Assembly: GCA_946406115.1 (NCBI GenBank)
Contig: OX291543.1
Span: forward strand, 3,102,501 to 3,166,500
Direction of reading: 5' to 3'
From: Apoda limacodes
Lineage: Eukaryota; Arthropoda; Insecta; Lepidoptera; Limacodidae
Length of the DNA: 64,000 bases
In this document: piece by piece, positions 1 through 9,892 of the stretch
Position numbering within the stretch: position 1 is the stretch's first letter
Layout: each line of letters begins with the position of its first letter
The notes under the pieces: model-generated
Told to the model about the DNA's origin: nothing
The model's database searches: none
Seen by the model: only the letters and a program-made list of their open reading frames with translations
Translations under genes and position numbers: made by a program

Positions 1-442
1 ATATATTCCCCCAACGATAGACATTTTTTCTTAAAACATTAAACACTTTCGATTGTATATTTTTGTTATGTTGATCTAGTTCCTCAGGTGATAATTCTTC
101 GTCTGCTTGATTAAGTTTCTTACTTATGCTGTTGTAAATTTTAGTTGTTTTAACATCAATTTCGTGATCTTCTGGGGGTAGCAACCTCGATCGTAGGTAG
201 TTGTTTAGTTTCAAGCTATCTTGATATAAAGCTTTGGCACCATTATCTTCAAGAACGATTTTAATAGCTTTTTGAATGTCTGGAGGTACAGAAGCTGTCT
301 TAACTCTAATAGTTCCTGGATGTTTTCTAGGTTTATATAGGTTAGATTCAAAATCTTGTCTTAAATTGGCATCTATTTCTACCCTAGTTGAATAACATGG
401 GTAAAATTTCAAGAATGAAGATATTCTTATTTTTTGAAACAT
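1..442 (-). CDS. METTL17: METTL17-like mitochondrial protein, N-terminal exon (partial)
   Basis: An open frame runs from an ATG at 442-440 to the left edge without a stop (147 codons), so the gene continues outside the window. The first ~20 residues (MFQKIRISSFLKFYPCYSTR) are basic and hydroxylated with no acid, as in a mitochondrial presequence. The rest follows the N-terminal region of animal METTL17 as I recall it: a 'KHPGTIRV' block at ~39-46, a central 'LNNYLRSRLLPPE' block at ~79-91, and 'LRKNVYRWGN' at ~137-146, matching the human 'HPGILKL', 'LTSYLWSRHLP' and 'LRKTTYHWQ' blocks. Family knowledge: METTL17 is a methyltransferase-fold factor that assists mitochondrial small ribosomal subunit assembly. 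The SAM-binding fold and metal-binding cysteines would lie further on and are not seen. The exon lies on the strand opposite COA4. Identity is from motif memory, not a search. Confidence 0.82.
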   Translation of the reverse strand, partial: MFQKIRISSFLKFYPCYSTRVEIDANLRQDFESNLYKPRKHPGTIRVKTASVPPDIQKAIKIVLEDNGAKALYQDSLKLNNYLRSRLLPPEDHEIDVKTTKIYNSISKKLNQADEELSPEELDQHNKNIQSKVFNVLRKNVYRWGNI

Positions 443-835
443 GTCACTATTTATTATGTTTAAAACTTTGGTAAAACTTTTTTTTTTTTTGTTGCTGTTA
501 ATTATAGCCACAAATTATATAGTAATGTTGTACCAAATTATGGCTTCTTGTTTACAATTTATCCTCCGTTCCGAATTGCGCTAAATTCGATTACAGCGAT
601 CACAAAACCGTTCCGATTTGCTGTGAGCGCGCCAACGATTGCTCTCGTGACGTCATTACATCCGCCATATTGCGCTCACGGTGATTTTGCCTCGGAGCGT
701 AATCGTTGTGAACTCTGTTATGAACCAGCTGAAAGCAAAATGAAAACACAAACACCACCTAAAATTGCAATTTCAGTCCTCCATTCCTCTATTATAAGTA
801 ATAATGCTTTTTCCTCCATTTCCACTTCTATTTTA
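443..835. other. Upstream region of the METTL17-like gene, no gene seen
   Basis: This stretch is the 5' flank of the METTL17-like gene. It has a T-run near 480-492 and a CpG-richer block at about 560-720 that may hold its promoter. An open frame of 115 codons covers 548-895, but it ends inside a MITE, has no recognisable domain, and is not called as a gene. The block contains 'TCCGTTCCGAATT' near 565 with a near-complement 'AATTCGGAATGGA' near 1189-1201, so it may itself belong to an older repeat. Confidence 0.5.
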
Positions 836-1058
836 GGGTGCGTTCCAAATCGCAAAGAGGAAGTTAAAAAAGGGGTTTTAGGACGCCCGGAGTAGAGTTA
901 TTTTCCAACTGTCAAGTTAAATTCTTTACACTGCCATAGAAAAGGTTGAAATTCACTCCTATCAGTGTGAAAATTAACTGTCAAACACTCGTTCCAGAAC
1001 GGGTTGAGTTTTCAACTTTACCGTGCTATAATTACTTGGCGTGATTTGGAACATAGCC
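836..1058. mobile_element. Harbinger-like MITE, copy 1
   Basis: A 223-bp non-coding element with imperfect terminal inverted repeats: left GGGTGCGTTCCAAATC, right (reverse complement) GGCTATGTTCCAAATC. It is flanked by the direct repeat TTA at 833-835 and 1059-1061. A three-base TTA/TWA duplication with GG-starting ends is the habit of PIF/Harbinger elements. The second copy at 7563-7770 is inverted relative to this one and matches it over most of its length, including 'GTTTGACAGTTAATTTT' and 'GCAGTGTAAAGAATT'. No transposase is encoded. Confidence 0.8.
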
Positions 1059-1149
1059 TTAGCGAACTGAATAATTCTCAGTGTATTGTATATTATTACT
1101 GAAATAATAACCTCAAACGAATGTAAACAAACGACTCACAATGCTCAAA

Positions 1150-1250
1150 GTGCGTTCCGTTTTGAATACGATGTAAGCACTATTTTCAATTCGGAATGGA
1201 CGATATCGAAGTGAACACTGTGATCGATATAATCCAAAACGGAACGCAAC
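1150..1250. repeat. Short foldback sequence
   Basis: The ends are near-perfect inverted repeats: TGCGTTCCGTTTTGAAT at 1151 and its complement ATCCAAAACGGAACGCA ending near 1250. About 65 bp lie between them. No clear target duplication is visible. The GCGTTCC end resembles the Harbinger-like MITE at 836, so it may be a smaller relative; this is inference. Confidence 0.45.
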
Positions 1251-1371
1251 CTTCGCCACACACATTTTTTTTTTTTAATTTCGAAGTATTTCACAGATAT
1301 AATACATTTTTATTTTTTTTATATACCACTAAGGTGGCAAACAAGCTTACGGTTCGCCTGATAGTAAGCGC

Positions 1372-2117
1372 TCACCGTAGCCTGTGGACGCTTGCAACAC
1401 CAGGGGTATCACTTGCGCATTGCCGACCCTTCAGAAATCTAAGAACTTCTTTCTTAAAGAACTCCATACTGTAGTCCTTGCAGAAAACCTTGGCAGGGAG
1501 CTCATTCCACAACTTAAGCGTTCGCGGGAGGAAGTTTCTCTGAAACCGCACTGTACGCGACCATTTAGGTTCTAAAGTGTGAGAATGAATTCCCTGCCGA
1601 TGGCGAGCGGTGCGATGGTAGAACGTAGCCGTGGGCATCATTTCGAACAATTCCTCAGAACACAATCCATTGTCTTGTAGAACACACACAGTGAGGCAAA
1701 GACTCTCCTCAGACTTAAGGGCTCGATACCGCAAGTGAGTTTGGAATCGTCGACAATTCTCACAGCCCGTCGTTGAACCGAGTCAAAAGGGCCAAGCTGG
1801 TATCCGGGTGCACCTGCCCAGAGATGGCAGCAGTACTCCATATAGGGCCGAACTTGCGACTTGTAAAGTAACAACCTTTGCCCCGACGTGAAGTACTGCT
1901 TGGCTCTGTTAAGTACACCAAGTTTTTTGGACGCCAGCTTCACCTTATCTGATAAATGATCTCGGAACTGAACATCGCTGGAGATGTCGACACCAAGGAT
2001 CCCAATGCTCTTGGAGATGGAGAGGGAAGTGTTCTGGAATTGTGGGACTACAGTGAATGGAGTTTGCTTAGCGGTAAACGCGCACACTTGTGTCTTTGTA
2101 GGGTTGAATCGGACCAT
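1372..2117 (-). pseudogene. LINE-A polymerase thumb and C-terminal part
   Basis: Two overlapping frames (2117-1638 and 1734-1372) together give the C-terminal third of ORF2. The first has 'RFNPTKTQVCAFTAK', 'LASKKLGVLNRAKQYF' and 'PYMEYCCHLWAGAP', a region typical of jockey/CR1-type LINEs. The second has 'YHRTARHRQGIHSH' and 'NFLPRTLKLWNELP', the usual C-terminal 'FxPRTxxLWNxLP' signature. A frameshift near 1700 separates them. The same segment is found at 10536-10970 on the plus strand. Confidence 0.75.
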
Positions 2118-2141
2118 GTTTACCCGTCCCCAGTCAGAGAC

Positions 2142-3014
2142 CTAGGACAGTGTGGTCTCGATTTGAGACACAAGTTCTCCGCGGTTTTCCTCCACAACGG
2201 AACGAGGGATGTTTGCACGACCCGTGTAAAAAGCGTCTCCAGTACTGTTATCTGCATAGCAATGTGTGTTGATGTCCAACATGTCATTGATATGCAGTAG
2301 AAACAGCGTAGGAGACAGCACAGAGCCTTGCGGGACACCAGCATTAAAGTCCATGCTATCAAAGCAACTACCGTCAACTACGGTTCGTATGCGTCTGCTA
2401 GACAAAAAGCTAGCCACCCATTTGCACAAACCCTCGGGCACTCCGTAAGATGGCAACTTCGATAGAAGACCCCGGTGCCAGACCCGATCGGACGCCTTCG
2501 CTATGTCCAGGCTACATACCAATGCCTCCCCCTGACTCTCAATGGCTAGTGCCCATCGGTGTGTGAGATACACTAGAAGGTCACCAGTCGAGCGACCGTG
2601 GCGAAAGCCATATTGACGGTCACTGACCAGATCGTGTACTTCTAGGTATCTTAGAAGCTGTGTGTTGATCACACGCTCCATCACCTTAGAGAGGAGAGAT
2701 GTAATAGCGATAGGCCTGTAATTCGATGGATCTGATCTATCGGCCTTTTTGGGCACCGGGTGCAAATTTGCAGTCTTCCATGAAGACGGAAATTGCCTAG
2801 TGTGGTAGGAAAGCGTGAAGAGGCGCGTGAGTACAGGACATAACTCAGGAGCACACTGCTTCAGCACCACTGCTGGTATACCGTCTGGCCCACTCGACTT
2901 ATGAACGTCTAGAGAAAGCAACGTCCGCCGGACCTCCCGCTGCGTTATGGAGATTTCTGGCATGGTCTTACCGCACCACAGTATAGTAGGTGGTACAGCG
3001 CCTTCATCGTTCAT
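2142..3014 (-). pseudogene. LINE-A reverse transcriptase core
   Basis: A 290-codon frame with the reverse transcriptase blocks in order: 'SSGPDGIPAVVLK', 'SNYRPIAITSLLSKVMERV', 'QYGFRHGRSTGDLL', 'CSLDIAKASDRVWH', 'AGVPQGSVLSPTLF' and 'HCYADNSTGDA'. The first catalytic aspartate (in LDIAK) is present. The active-site YADD reads YADN, so the second aspartate is lost, and AFDRV reads ASDRV. The enzyme is therefore expected to be inactive. The frame then passes, after a break near 2130, into the thumb domain. Confidence 0.85.
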
Positions 3015-3017
3015 GTT

Positions 3018-3422
3018 CTAGTTCGAGGCAAAGAGACTGCAAGAGGCTTTCTCTCTAGCACTATTGGCCGAGTCACCATCGGTCTTTCGCAGTGGTGGTA
3101 ACGACGACTGGCGAAAGTTCCCTTCGGCAGTTTTGGCAAGCGACCAGAAAGCACGACTCCCAGAAGGATAACTCGCAAGTCGTCCAGCTATTTTGCCGAT
3201 GAATTGGAATTTTGTTCTGGCAGTTGCTTTCTTACTGAACCTCGAGGCAGCATTTAATTTACGTTTTAACTCAGAAATATTCGTATCCTTATTATTACGA
3301 GCCGTGGTCCAAGCCTCATATGCATTTTGCTTAAGAATCTTAACTTTTCTGCAAGACCTATTAAACCACGGTCGTTTTTTAACGCCGGCAGCTACTCGCG
3401 GGTTAGGAATATAGCATTCCAT
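3018..3422 (-). pseudogene. LINE-A ORF2 linker between endonuclease and polymerase
   Basis: A basic 134-codon open frame that begins just inside the end of the endonuclease frame and stops just before the polymerase frame. It carries the 'KKRPWFNRSCRKVK' and 'SRAFWSLAKTAE' blocks that are usual in the linker between endonuclease and reverse transcriptase of jockey-type LINEs ('PWF...C...' and 'FWS..K'). It is not an independent gene; it is the middle of ORF2 separated by frameshifts. Confidence 0.7.
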
Positions 3423-4180
3423 ACTAGCAAGGATTGTCTCAGTAACTGCGACTGCGCATCATCTTCTGAGTTAAAGCAGATCTGCCTCCACGGGTACGAT
3501 GCGTAAAATTCTCGCAATCCATCCCAGTCTGCCGACTTATAGTGCCGCACACGACGCCAATTAGTTGGCCCAGAAGGATCGGGTTGTGTCCGAACGGGAC
3601 AGTGGCCCGAGGAGCCAAGAGGTGCATCCACTAAGACGGAGTATCCGTCCGGACGAGTAGTCAGCAGAAGGTCCAGTAAGGATCTCGTATGTTTCTCTAT
3701 ATCTGGTATCCTCGTTGGAGAAAGAACCAGCTGAGAGAATCCATAGGTCAGAGCAAATTCATGAGCAGATATCCCAGCATAGTTATTGGTTCGAGAACTG
3801 AGCCACTCGCGATGGTGGGCGTTAAAGTCTCCCAAAATAACTAGTTCTGCTGTGGGATATTGCTTTAGAACTTTGTCAGTCGTCAAACTCAGGTGCGTGA
3901 AGAGTCGAGTTACGTCCGTGTCACCGCTATGAGACCTGTATAGGCACGCATAGATACGAGTATGGCCACCGTAATCTACGCACACCCACAATATCGACAG
4001 GTCCCTGTCTTCAAGTCTATGAAGGGGGCGACAGCAGATATCCTCCCGGACGAACATACATACACCGGCACGACTCATAAAATTGTGTTCGAGTTTGTAC
4101 CCGGGATAGGCCCCTGATCCCCCTCTGTTGTAGTAGCCGGCTCCACTCCGGTCTCCTTCTCCGGCACGACTACCACTTCA
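3392..4180 (-). pseudogene. LINE-A ORF2 endonuclease part
   Basis: Encodes an exonuclease/endonuclease/phosphatase fold typical of non-LTR elements. Visible motifs are 'RAGVCMFVREDI' near the start, 'LVILGDFNAHHREW' (the conserved GDFNAHH block with catalytic D and N) in the middle, and 'SLLDLLLTT' plus 'LGSSGHCPV' (the S-D/G-H block) near the end. The H of the final motif is present, while the usual SDH reads SGH, so a metal- or phosphate-contacting D is lost. The frame stays open upstream of the first ATG at 4078 to a TGA near 4185. The product would nick target DNA to prime reverse transcription. It is separated from the polymerase part by frame breaks. Confidence 0.75.
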
Positions 4181-4275
4181 GATACTTTACACAGGCTGGC
4201 GGATCAGCCTCCCAGGGCGGAGATTAAGTGATCCCTGGGTTCGGGATCCCGTTCAACTTGCGGGGGGCCAGCGGT

Positions 4276-5615
4276 CAGCCGTTTCATCAATTAAGTTAAT
4301 TTACAAAGTATTGTATAATAACATTAAACTATTGAGTTTCTTGTAATCACTAGTTAAATATGTATAACAAATGTAAACATTGTTATTAATTTAGGAAATA
4401 TTATTTTTAAGGATTTTATAATATTGTGGTTGAGTTAAGTTGACATATTATGTCCTATACAGTTATTTTTTGTATTTTTATAATGAAATTCTGAATAATA
4501 AATATTTTAATAAGTATAAAATGACTTATATACTTAATCACTAGCTTTTGCCGGAGGCTTGACTAAATTGGTTATTGATGAGAGATTCTTCAGCAACAAA
4601 ATTGATTACAGTTAGTGGAAGTTTGCTATAGGAAGCTATACTTGTAGCAATAAGATTCTATTATAGTTACTCCTAAAAAACTTTTGAATTTTCCGGAAAT
4701 AATAAACCTCTTATAGCATGTGAAGAAAAGAATTCCATGTAGATCCTTCTCAGGCCCTCCAGCTATGTCCCTAAAATTAGGATAAACTTACCTAACGGTT
4801 GAAACGTGAAACTACCTTCAGAAAAATGCCATTCCCAAAGGAACCTTCTAACTTAATATAGGAATCCTACTTATATCTATTTTTACTTCAGCTCCGTCTG
4901 TGCCAAAACTAAAGTGCAAATTGTAAATACAAGAGTAAAAACTTCTTCGAATGGCAAACATATTGAAGTAGTTTCATACATGCATAAGGCTAGACATTTA
5001 CAGTACTCTGTGATGCATATTATGTTCCACAATTTTCATAACTATTTGTACAGCGTGTAATATCCTTGGTAGGTGTATTGATAATATTGATAATAATAAA
5101 GTAAAAAGTCTGGGTGTGTTTTTGATACATTTTGTACACTTATTTTAAAATATCTAATACCTTTAAAGGAGTAATTCTTGTATATATATATATTTATATA
5201 ATCTGAATCTCGGAAACAGCTCCTACAATTTCATGAAATTTAATATACAGGGGGTTTCAGGGGCGATAAATCAATGTAACTAGGTTTCATTTTTAGAAAA
5301 CGTCGTTTTATCCATGTTTTAGTGCAATGATACTGAAAAATATGACTCTTCCTGACATCTATTGGCGATGAGAGCACGGTCTCTAAAAACTAACTAATAA
5401 AGTCTTGATATTTTGACAAAACAATGAAAAATAACAAGTTACCCGCCTTTAAAAAAATGAGGTTATCAATTCTACACATATGTATAAAACTAAACTAAAT
5501 TGTAAACCCTCAAACGTTCTTTCGCTTTAGTCCCTCCTCCACTTTCCTCTCTCTTCCCCTTATTCCGTCACTTCCCCCAAATATTTAAAGATTTTGGAAA
5601 GACTGCTACAACGTC
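4276..5615. other. AT-rich intergenic DNA with one dispersed repeat
   Basis: No exon or RNA gene is visible. At about 5195-5290 lies a sequence of the type 'TCTCGGAAACAGCTCC ... TACAGGGGGTTTCAGGGGC', a dispersed lepidopteran repeat whose first part recurs near 8995 ('ATCTCGGAAACGGCTCC'). A short (TA)n run sits at about 5177-5195. Confidence 0.5.
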
Positions 5616-5627
5616 TTTCTGCCAAGT

Positions 5628-5806
5628 TCAGTCTTCCTCCAGCCGTTGTTTTTCGTTCTTCAATCGTGCCTTTTCTAAGGCTACCCGCACCTTAGTCAAG
5701 GACACCCGCTCCTCTATCGCCACGCGGCGCTCCTCGAGGTCCCGGCCGATTTGCTCCTCGCGGACACGACACTCCTCGAGGTCTAGCGCCCACCGTGCCG
5801 GAGCCC
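5628..5806 (-). pseudogene. Coiled-coil C-terminal exon of a Myb/SANT-like gene remnant
   Basis: Read on the minus strand, an acceptor (TTACAG) at 5807 opens an exon ending in TGA at 5628. It encodes about 58 residues rich in E and R with heptad-like spacing ('LEECRVREEQIGRDLEERR' and 'RLKNEKQRLEED'), which predicts a coiled coil. Base composition (GC-rich) differs sharply from its surroundings. Its link to the upstream exons at 6690-6772 and 7857-8053 is inferred from strand and order: Harbinger-type Myb-like proteins commonly end in such a helix. It could belong to another gene. Confidence 0.5.
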
Positions 5807-6689
5807 CTGTAACAAATATATTACATGCTTGAAACCCGCAGTACCATTGAGTTTTTCTTAGTGTGTTTGTATGGGTTATGTTGTGTAGAAGCTGCCGATT
5901 GTGGATCATAGGATTGGCAGTCACTACAATGTACCTAATTACCTGCCTTGCTAAATCTAGAATCATGTTACAATGAAATGGGAAATTGCTTCTTTCTTTG
6001 TTTTCTGTCATCAATTACACACAACACTGCTTAAGCAAGACTTATATTTTAAAATTTCAATACACATATTTTCGTCTGGAACATGCTTAAAGATAGCTCT
6101 CGACTAGACATCTACAGCTCCTGCCACCGCGACGTGCCTTCCCTTGCCGGAAATAAATTATTTTTTTACACCACACAAATTTTTGATTTATTGCACTAGC
6201 TGGTGCACGGAACTTCGTACGCGTAAAATTTTGTTTTATGGTTTACCCTTAGTGAGCGAGTCCAACTTGCATTTGACCAGTTTTTTTTTTGGTTGGTATA
6301 ACTTATATATGCTACCAATACATCAGTGAACACTGCATTCAATTCTGTTCAGTAGTTTTAAACTAGCATGTACATACCAGACATACAAACACAGTCACTG
6401 TCAAAAATTCTAAAAATAGTGGTTTTGGCTTATGTTGCTCTAATATACCCCCATATTAGTTTAATCTAAAATGTACAGACAGGCGGTTTTTACTGCTTTA
6501 TTATAGGTTTTTAAAGAAAACCCTTACGAGGACGTATTTGGGATGGGCTCAGCTGGATGGCCTCAACCTCAGTAGTTGCTAAAAATAAAGATTAGTTATG
6601 CAGTTTTCTTACTAACAATATAGCTTGTCGGGCCTAACTTGATTAGATATCTATGTTTCTTGTTAATGTAAATAATAGACATTACATAC

Positions 6690-6772
6690 CCTGCGGGGTT
6701 GGGTGGTTGCCAATGAGTAACTGGACGGGGACTAGAAGGGGCCGGTTGTGGTGGTGTATCATAAAAGCCCAT
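6690..6772 (-). pseudogene. Proline-rich exon of the Myb/SANT-like remnant
   Basis: Bounded by an acceptor (TTTTCAG) at 6773 and a donor (GTATGT) at 6689. It encodes MGFYDTPPQPAPSSPRPVTH and a few more P-rich residues. A further candidate exon follows at 6578-6531 (acceptor TTTTAG, donor GTAAGG), but its only open frame does not match the two-base overhang left by this exon, so the chain is broken or mis-joined. The segment for the second half of the Myb-like domain is missing. Confidence 0.4.
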
Positions 6773-6773
6773 C

Positions 6774-7856
6774 TGAAAACAAGAAAAATTGTGTAAATAC
6801 ATTGTACAACAATAAATATAAGTCATACTAATCTGTTTAATTTGTACTGTACATATATATGGTATGAGTAACCAATTACCGGTTACCTATGTACAATGGC
6901 CCTATCATGAGGCTAAGTGCAGAAAACATAAGTCCAACTAACTAACTAATTGTACTGTATTGTTACATACATACATATAATCACACCTTTTTCCCTAATG
7001 GGTTAGGCAGAGCAACATATTTAATGATGCCACATTCACAACTATTGAGGCCATACTTAGTGGATACACTAAATTGTACCTCACAGGTCCAATTAAATTT
7101 TGTACGATACCCATGGGAAGAATTGTCTTGCTCACATTATAAGCAGGGCCACACATAGTTTATAGCCATTAATAATCATATTTTTGACAACAAAATGGTA
7201 ATCTGAATAGAAATTTTATTATCTTATTGTCAGTAGAAATGCAAAGCAAAATAAAAAGGGTCCAATAAATGAGGTTAGAAGTTATAAAAATAAAAATAGA
7301 ATAGTCTAGCATGCTGTTGCATGTCCAACCCCTTCTTCCTCACCTTACTTTCAAGGTCACTCCAGTACTAAAGTAAAACACATATAAAGAAGAAAAACTT
7401 GTTTAGCACTCAGCACACTACAACACATTATAATGTATGGGGTACACCCAGAAACAAACCCGGGGCCAATTGCATCACAGGTTTAGTATGCCCAAGGCTT
7501 TATTGTTAGTAATTATCCCCATGCAATAGCACAAAAACAAATAAAAATTATATTAACACTTAGGATATGTTCCAAAACCTGCTGAACCCTCCCAGTTAAG
7601 ATGGAAAAAAAACACAGGCGTTTGACAGTTAATTTTTACACTGACAGCAGTAAATTTTAACCGTATCTATAGCAGTGTAAAGAATTCAACGTGTCAGTTG
7701 GAAGATTACTATATCCCGGGCTTTCCAAAACAACTTATTTAACTGCCTCATTGCGATTTGGAACACAGACTTACTTGTCACATGCAAAAGCTAAAAAAAC
7801 AAATGAAAATTATGTTATCAATTTATATTCTCACATTACAGTAAAGTATTACTTAC
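6774..7856. other. Intron-like region with a MITE
   Basis: AT-rich sequence between two exons of the Myb/SANT-like remnant. It holds a dispersed repeat near 6985-7100 ('TTTTTCCCTAATGGGTTAGGCAGAG', a common lepidopteran type) and the Harbinger-like MITE at 7563-7770. I see no exon for the missing part of the Myb-like domain. Confidence 0.45.
7563..7770. mobile_element. Harbinger-like MITE, copy 2
   Basis: A 208-bp element matching the copy at 836-1058 in inverted orientation. Ends are GGATATGTTCC on the left and GATTTGGAACACAGAC on the right. It is flanked by TTA at 7560-7562 and 7771-7773. The independent TTA duplications of the two copies support transposition rather than segmental duplication. 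No coding capacity. Confidence 0.8.
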
Positions 7857-8053
7857 TTTTCGCCATTCTTTGGCAGGTTTAGTGGCGCCGTACTGCATTT
7901 AGTAGGGACGCTAAATCATCCCACAGGCGATGCGTTAACTGCTTCGCCTGCAGGCTATTGACTTGGGTGGCCCTGGCTAGCTGTGGGTGCGACTCCATCC
8001 GCGCCACCAACTCTTCAAGCTGCACATTTGCTAACCTCCTATGTGTAGGCATT
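7857..8053 (-). pseudogene. Harbinger-type Myb/SANT-like domain exon, frameshifted
   Basis: The exon opens after an acceptor (TTTCAG) with ATG at 8052 and ends at a donor (GTAAGT) at 7856. The first ~54 residues include 'LEELVARMESHPQLARAT' and 'LWDDLASLLNAVR', the hallmarks of the Myb/SANT-like DNA-binding domain of PIF/Harbinger-derived proteins. The frame then hits TAA near 7876. One frame over, the sequence reads GATKPAKEWRK, exactly the family's 'G..K....W.K' continuation, so a single-base indel has broken the frame. Such proteins bind transposon ends or act as domesticated regulators. A decaying transposon gene or a frameshifted host copy are both possible. Confidence 0.65.
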
Positions 8054-9300
8054 CTGAAATACGTTAGTATCGTTAGGACAAACCTTCAATGAAGCACCAT
8101 ACACAAAGGAAGAAGAGTGCGTACTTACTTTTTGGCTTGTTGTTGTTTTTAACTACTATTTATATTACTAAATACTATTTTAAATACTAGACTATTGCAC
8201 AATGTTATGTTCCGCCATTAAAAAATTTTGTTGTTGTTTGTTTACAAGTTATAAACACACACAGACACACACTCTTCCGATATGTAATCAGCAGGCCCAT
8301 TTTTCTAGTTATTATGTTTTTGAAATCGAATATCAAACAATTGTAGGTGGTTAAAGGACAGTAAAAATTAAGTCAACTGTAAATCAAAACTTATATTATA
8401 TAATTGTTCATAGTTTAATATAATTAAGTAAAATAGAATCATCAACACAGTAAAGCTTTCAACACAGTTTTACTGTGCTGAAACACGGAAGGGTAAAACG
8501 GACCCGCGCTCGATTTCCCACCCACACATGCATACAATTCGGTCTGCGTCATTCAATTAGAGGAAGGCGGAAGCGGTTGCGGCAGTACCAAATTTTTAGG
8601 TAATAGCTCAAAGTGTAAGTGGAAGCGGCAGTGACGCTTTCCGCTTCCGCTGCGTCTTTGAATTAGGTAATAGAGCCGCAGGTCTCCCTGACCGCCGAAC
8701 CAGCACGCCGCTTCTACGCCGAGCATGACAGCAACAAGCACCGCCGGTCCTCCGCTGTCCGCGCAGCGAATCCTAAAAGAGCTCAGGCAACCTTACTCAC
8801 CGCCAGGAACACAACACTACTCAATGTTAGTGTTATTATGGCCGCGGTTTTCTGTAAGGAGGTACTTCCCCAGTCGGGCCGCTCATTCGAGCAAGTACTC
8901 GCTGTGCCTTACTTTAGTTGTTCGGGTGGCTTATTCGAGCGAGTACTTGCAGTGCCCTACCTCTCTTTAAACAAGCAATTATTATGTATATAATATGAAT
9001 CTCGGAAACGGCTCCAACTAAATACATTAATTGATAATAGAATAAATAACGCGTAATTCAAGACTGTTCGATCAAATTTAAACTGTGAAAATAATAATAT
9101 ACTTTTGGGAAAATTAATGTGTACCTAACAAAAAATAAGATACCCTCTTACTTATTCATTGGCTTGAATGAAATATTAAAATTAAAAGATGACAATATTG
9201 TATTTAGTATGTAGTTATAATTGGTTATAATGGTTCATATGAGATGCATATAGTTGTAAATAAAAATCTTTATACTAAATATGATGTATATAAAGAATTG
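8054..9300. other. Intergenic region with GC-richer block and short tandem duplication
   Basis: A possible 5' untranslated exon donor for the Myb-like remnant (minus strand 'AAAAAGTAAGTACG') is seen near 8125-8140. At 8555-8660 an inverted pair 'GGAAGCGGTTGCGGCAG' / 'CGCTTCCGCTGCG' lies in a GC-richer block. At about 8878-8965 a segment with 'CATTCGAGCAAGTACTCGCTGTGCC' is repeated once as 'TATTCGAGCGAGTACTTGCAGTGCC'. No convincing coding region is present. Confidence 0.4.
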
Positions 9301-9319
9301 GATGACTGAATAGAATACA

Positions 9320-9480
9320 GACATATATACACTGATCGTGTAAAAAATAATAAAAACGTTTTTATGCCATTTTATGATACTCAAACAAAGATTGGGGGTT
9401 GCCTAAAATTACAAATTAATACGAGTATTTATACAGCTGAAGCGACAGCTATTATGGCAGCTTATAATTCTGTTTAAACA
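9320..9480 (+). pseudogene. RNase H remnant of an I-type LINE
   Basis: Reading from about 9325 gives 'IYTDRVKNNKNV', then 'KIGGCLKLQINTSIYTAEAT' and 'AIMAAYNSV', then a stop. This follows the RNase H domain of I/R1-type LINEs ('YTDGSK ... TAExxAI'), with the first catalytic D and the E of TAE still visible. It is a short decayed scrap with no neighbours from the same element. Confidence 0.55.
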
Positions 9481-9790
9481 CATTGTCACTTTTCACTTCA
9501 ACGGATAATTTCCGATCCCCGCAGAACATCCCGTGTAGTTTATCAGATCTCTTGAAAAATCCCCAACGTTACATGATTTTATACAATCACATAAAAAACA
9601 CAGTAGAAGATATATGACTAAATAAGACAGCACCCAAATATCACCCTTTTGAAAAAGAAACGATTTCAACATAAAAACCAACCTCAGTCTTGGCCGTATG
9701 GCGCAATGTACTTTTGCCTTTGCCAGTTTCGGAACAAATTAATAAAAAAAAAAATTTAGGCTATGTTTACTAAATTACACAATTTCTATT

Positions 9791-9892
9791 ATGACTGTTA
9801 AACCTGTAGAAAAAGTAACAGACAATGAGGACGATCCTGTTGAAAATATGCTTAAGAAGACAGGATGTATAGAATTGCATTACAAAGTTCAG
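9791..9892 (+). CDS. COA4: COA4-like (CHCHD8) protein, exon 1
   Basis: ATG at 9791 opens 34 codons ending exactly at a donor (CAG|GTAAAT) in phase 0. The acidic 'NEDDPVENMLKKTGC' block matches the human COA4 'EEEDPLDQLISRSGC' block. The exon supplies the first cysteine (C26) and ends 'HYKVQ'; exon 2 at 14559 resumes with 'EC', keeping the family junction. The whole product is 70 residues, slightly shorter than the ~87 of human COA4. Family knowledge: COA4 is a twin-CX9C protein imported into the mitochondrial intermembrane space by the Mia40 route and needed for cytochrome c oxidase assembly. The gene is too small for ordinary ORF finding. Confidence 0.88.

Larger units (their letters stand above)
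1310..4275 (-). mobile_element. LINE-A: non-LTR retrotransposon, 5'-truncated and broken
   Basis: The longest copy of the window's commonest LINE, read on the minus strand. From 5' to 3' it carries an APE-type endonuclease (about 4180-3400), a linker, a reverse transcriptase (3014-2140), a thumb/C-terminal part (2117-1380), and the 3' end 'CCACCTTAGTGGTATA' followed by an A-rich tail. The reading frame is broken at about 3020, 2130 and 1730. The polymerase resembles jockey/CR1-group elements. Six other fragments share its 3' half at high identity. I see no clear target site duplication. The 5' end near 4275 is set where similarity to a coding LINE stops and AT-rich DNA begins. Confidence 0.85.

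Noticed and set aside
548..895. 115-codon open frame in the METTL17 upstream region
   Set aside because: It runs into a MITE, has no domain, and the MITE's insertion defines its end, so it is a chance frame.
6531..6578. Candidate exon 'ATTEVEAIQLSPSQIRP' on the minus strand
   Set aside because: The splice sites are fair, but the phase does not match the preceding exon (a stop arises), so I mention it only under the Myb/SANT-like remnant.
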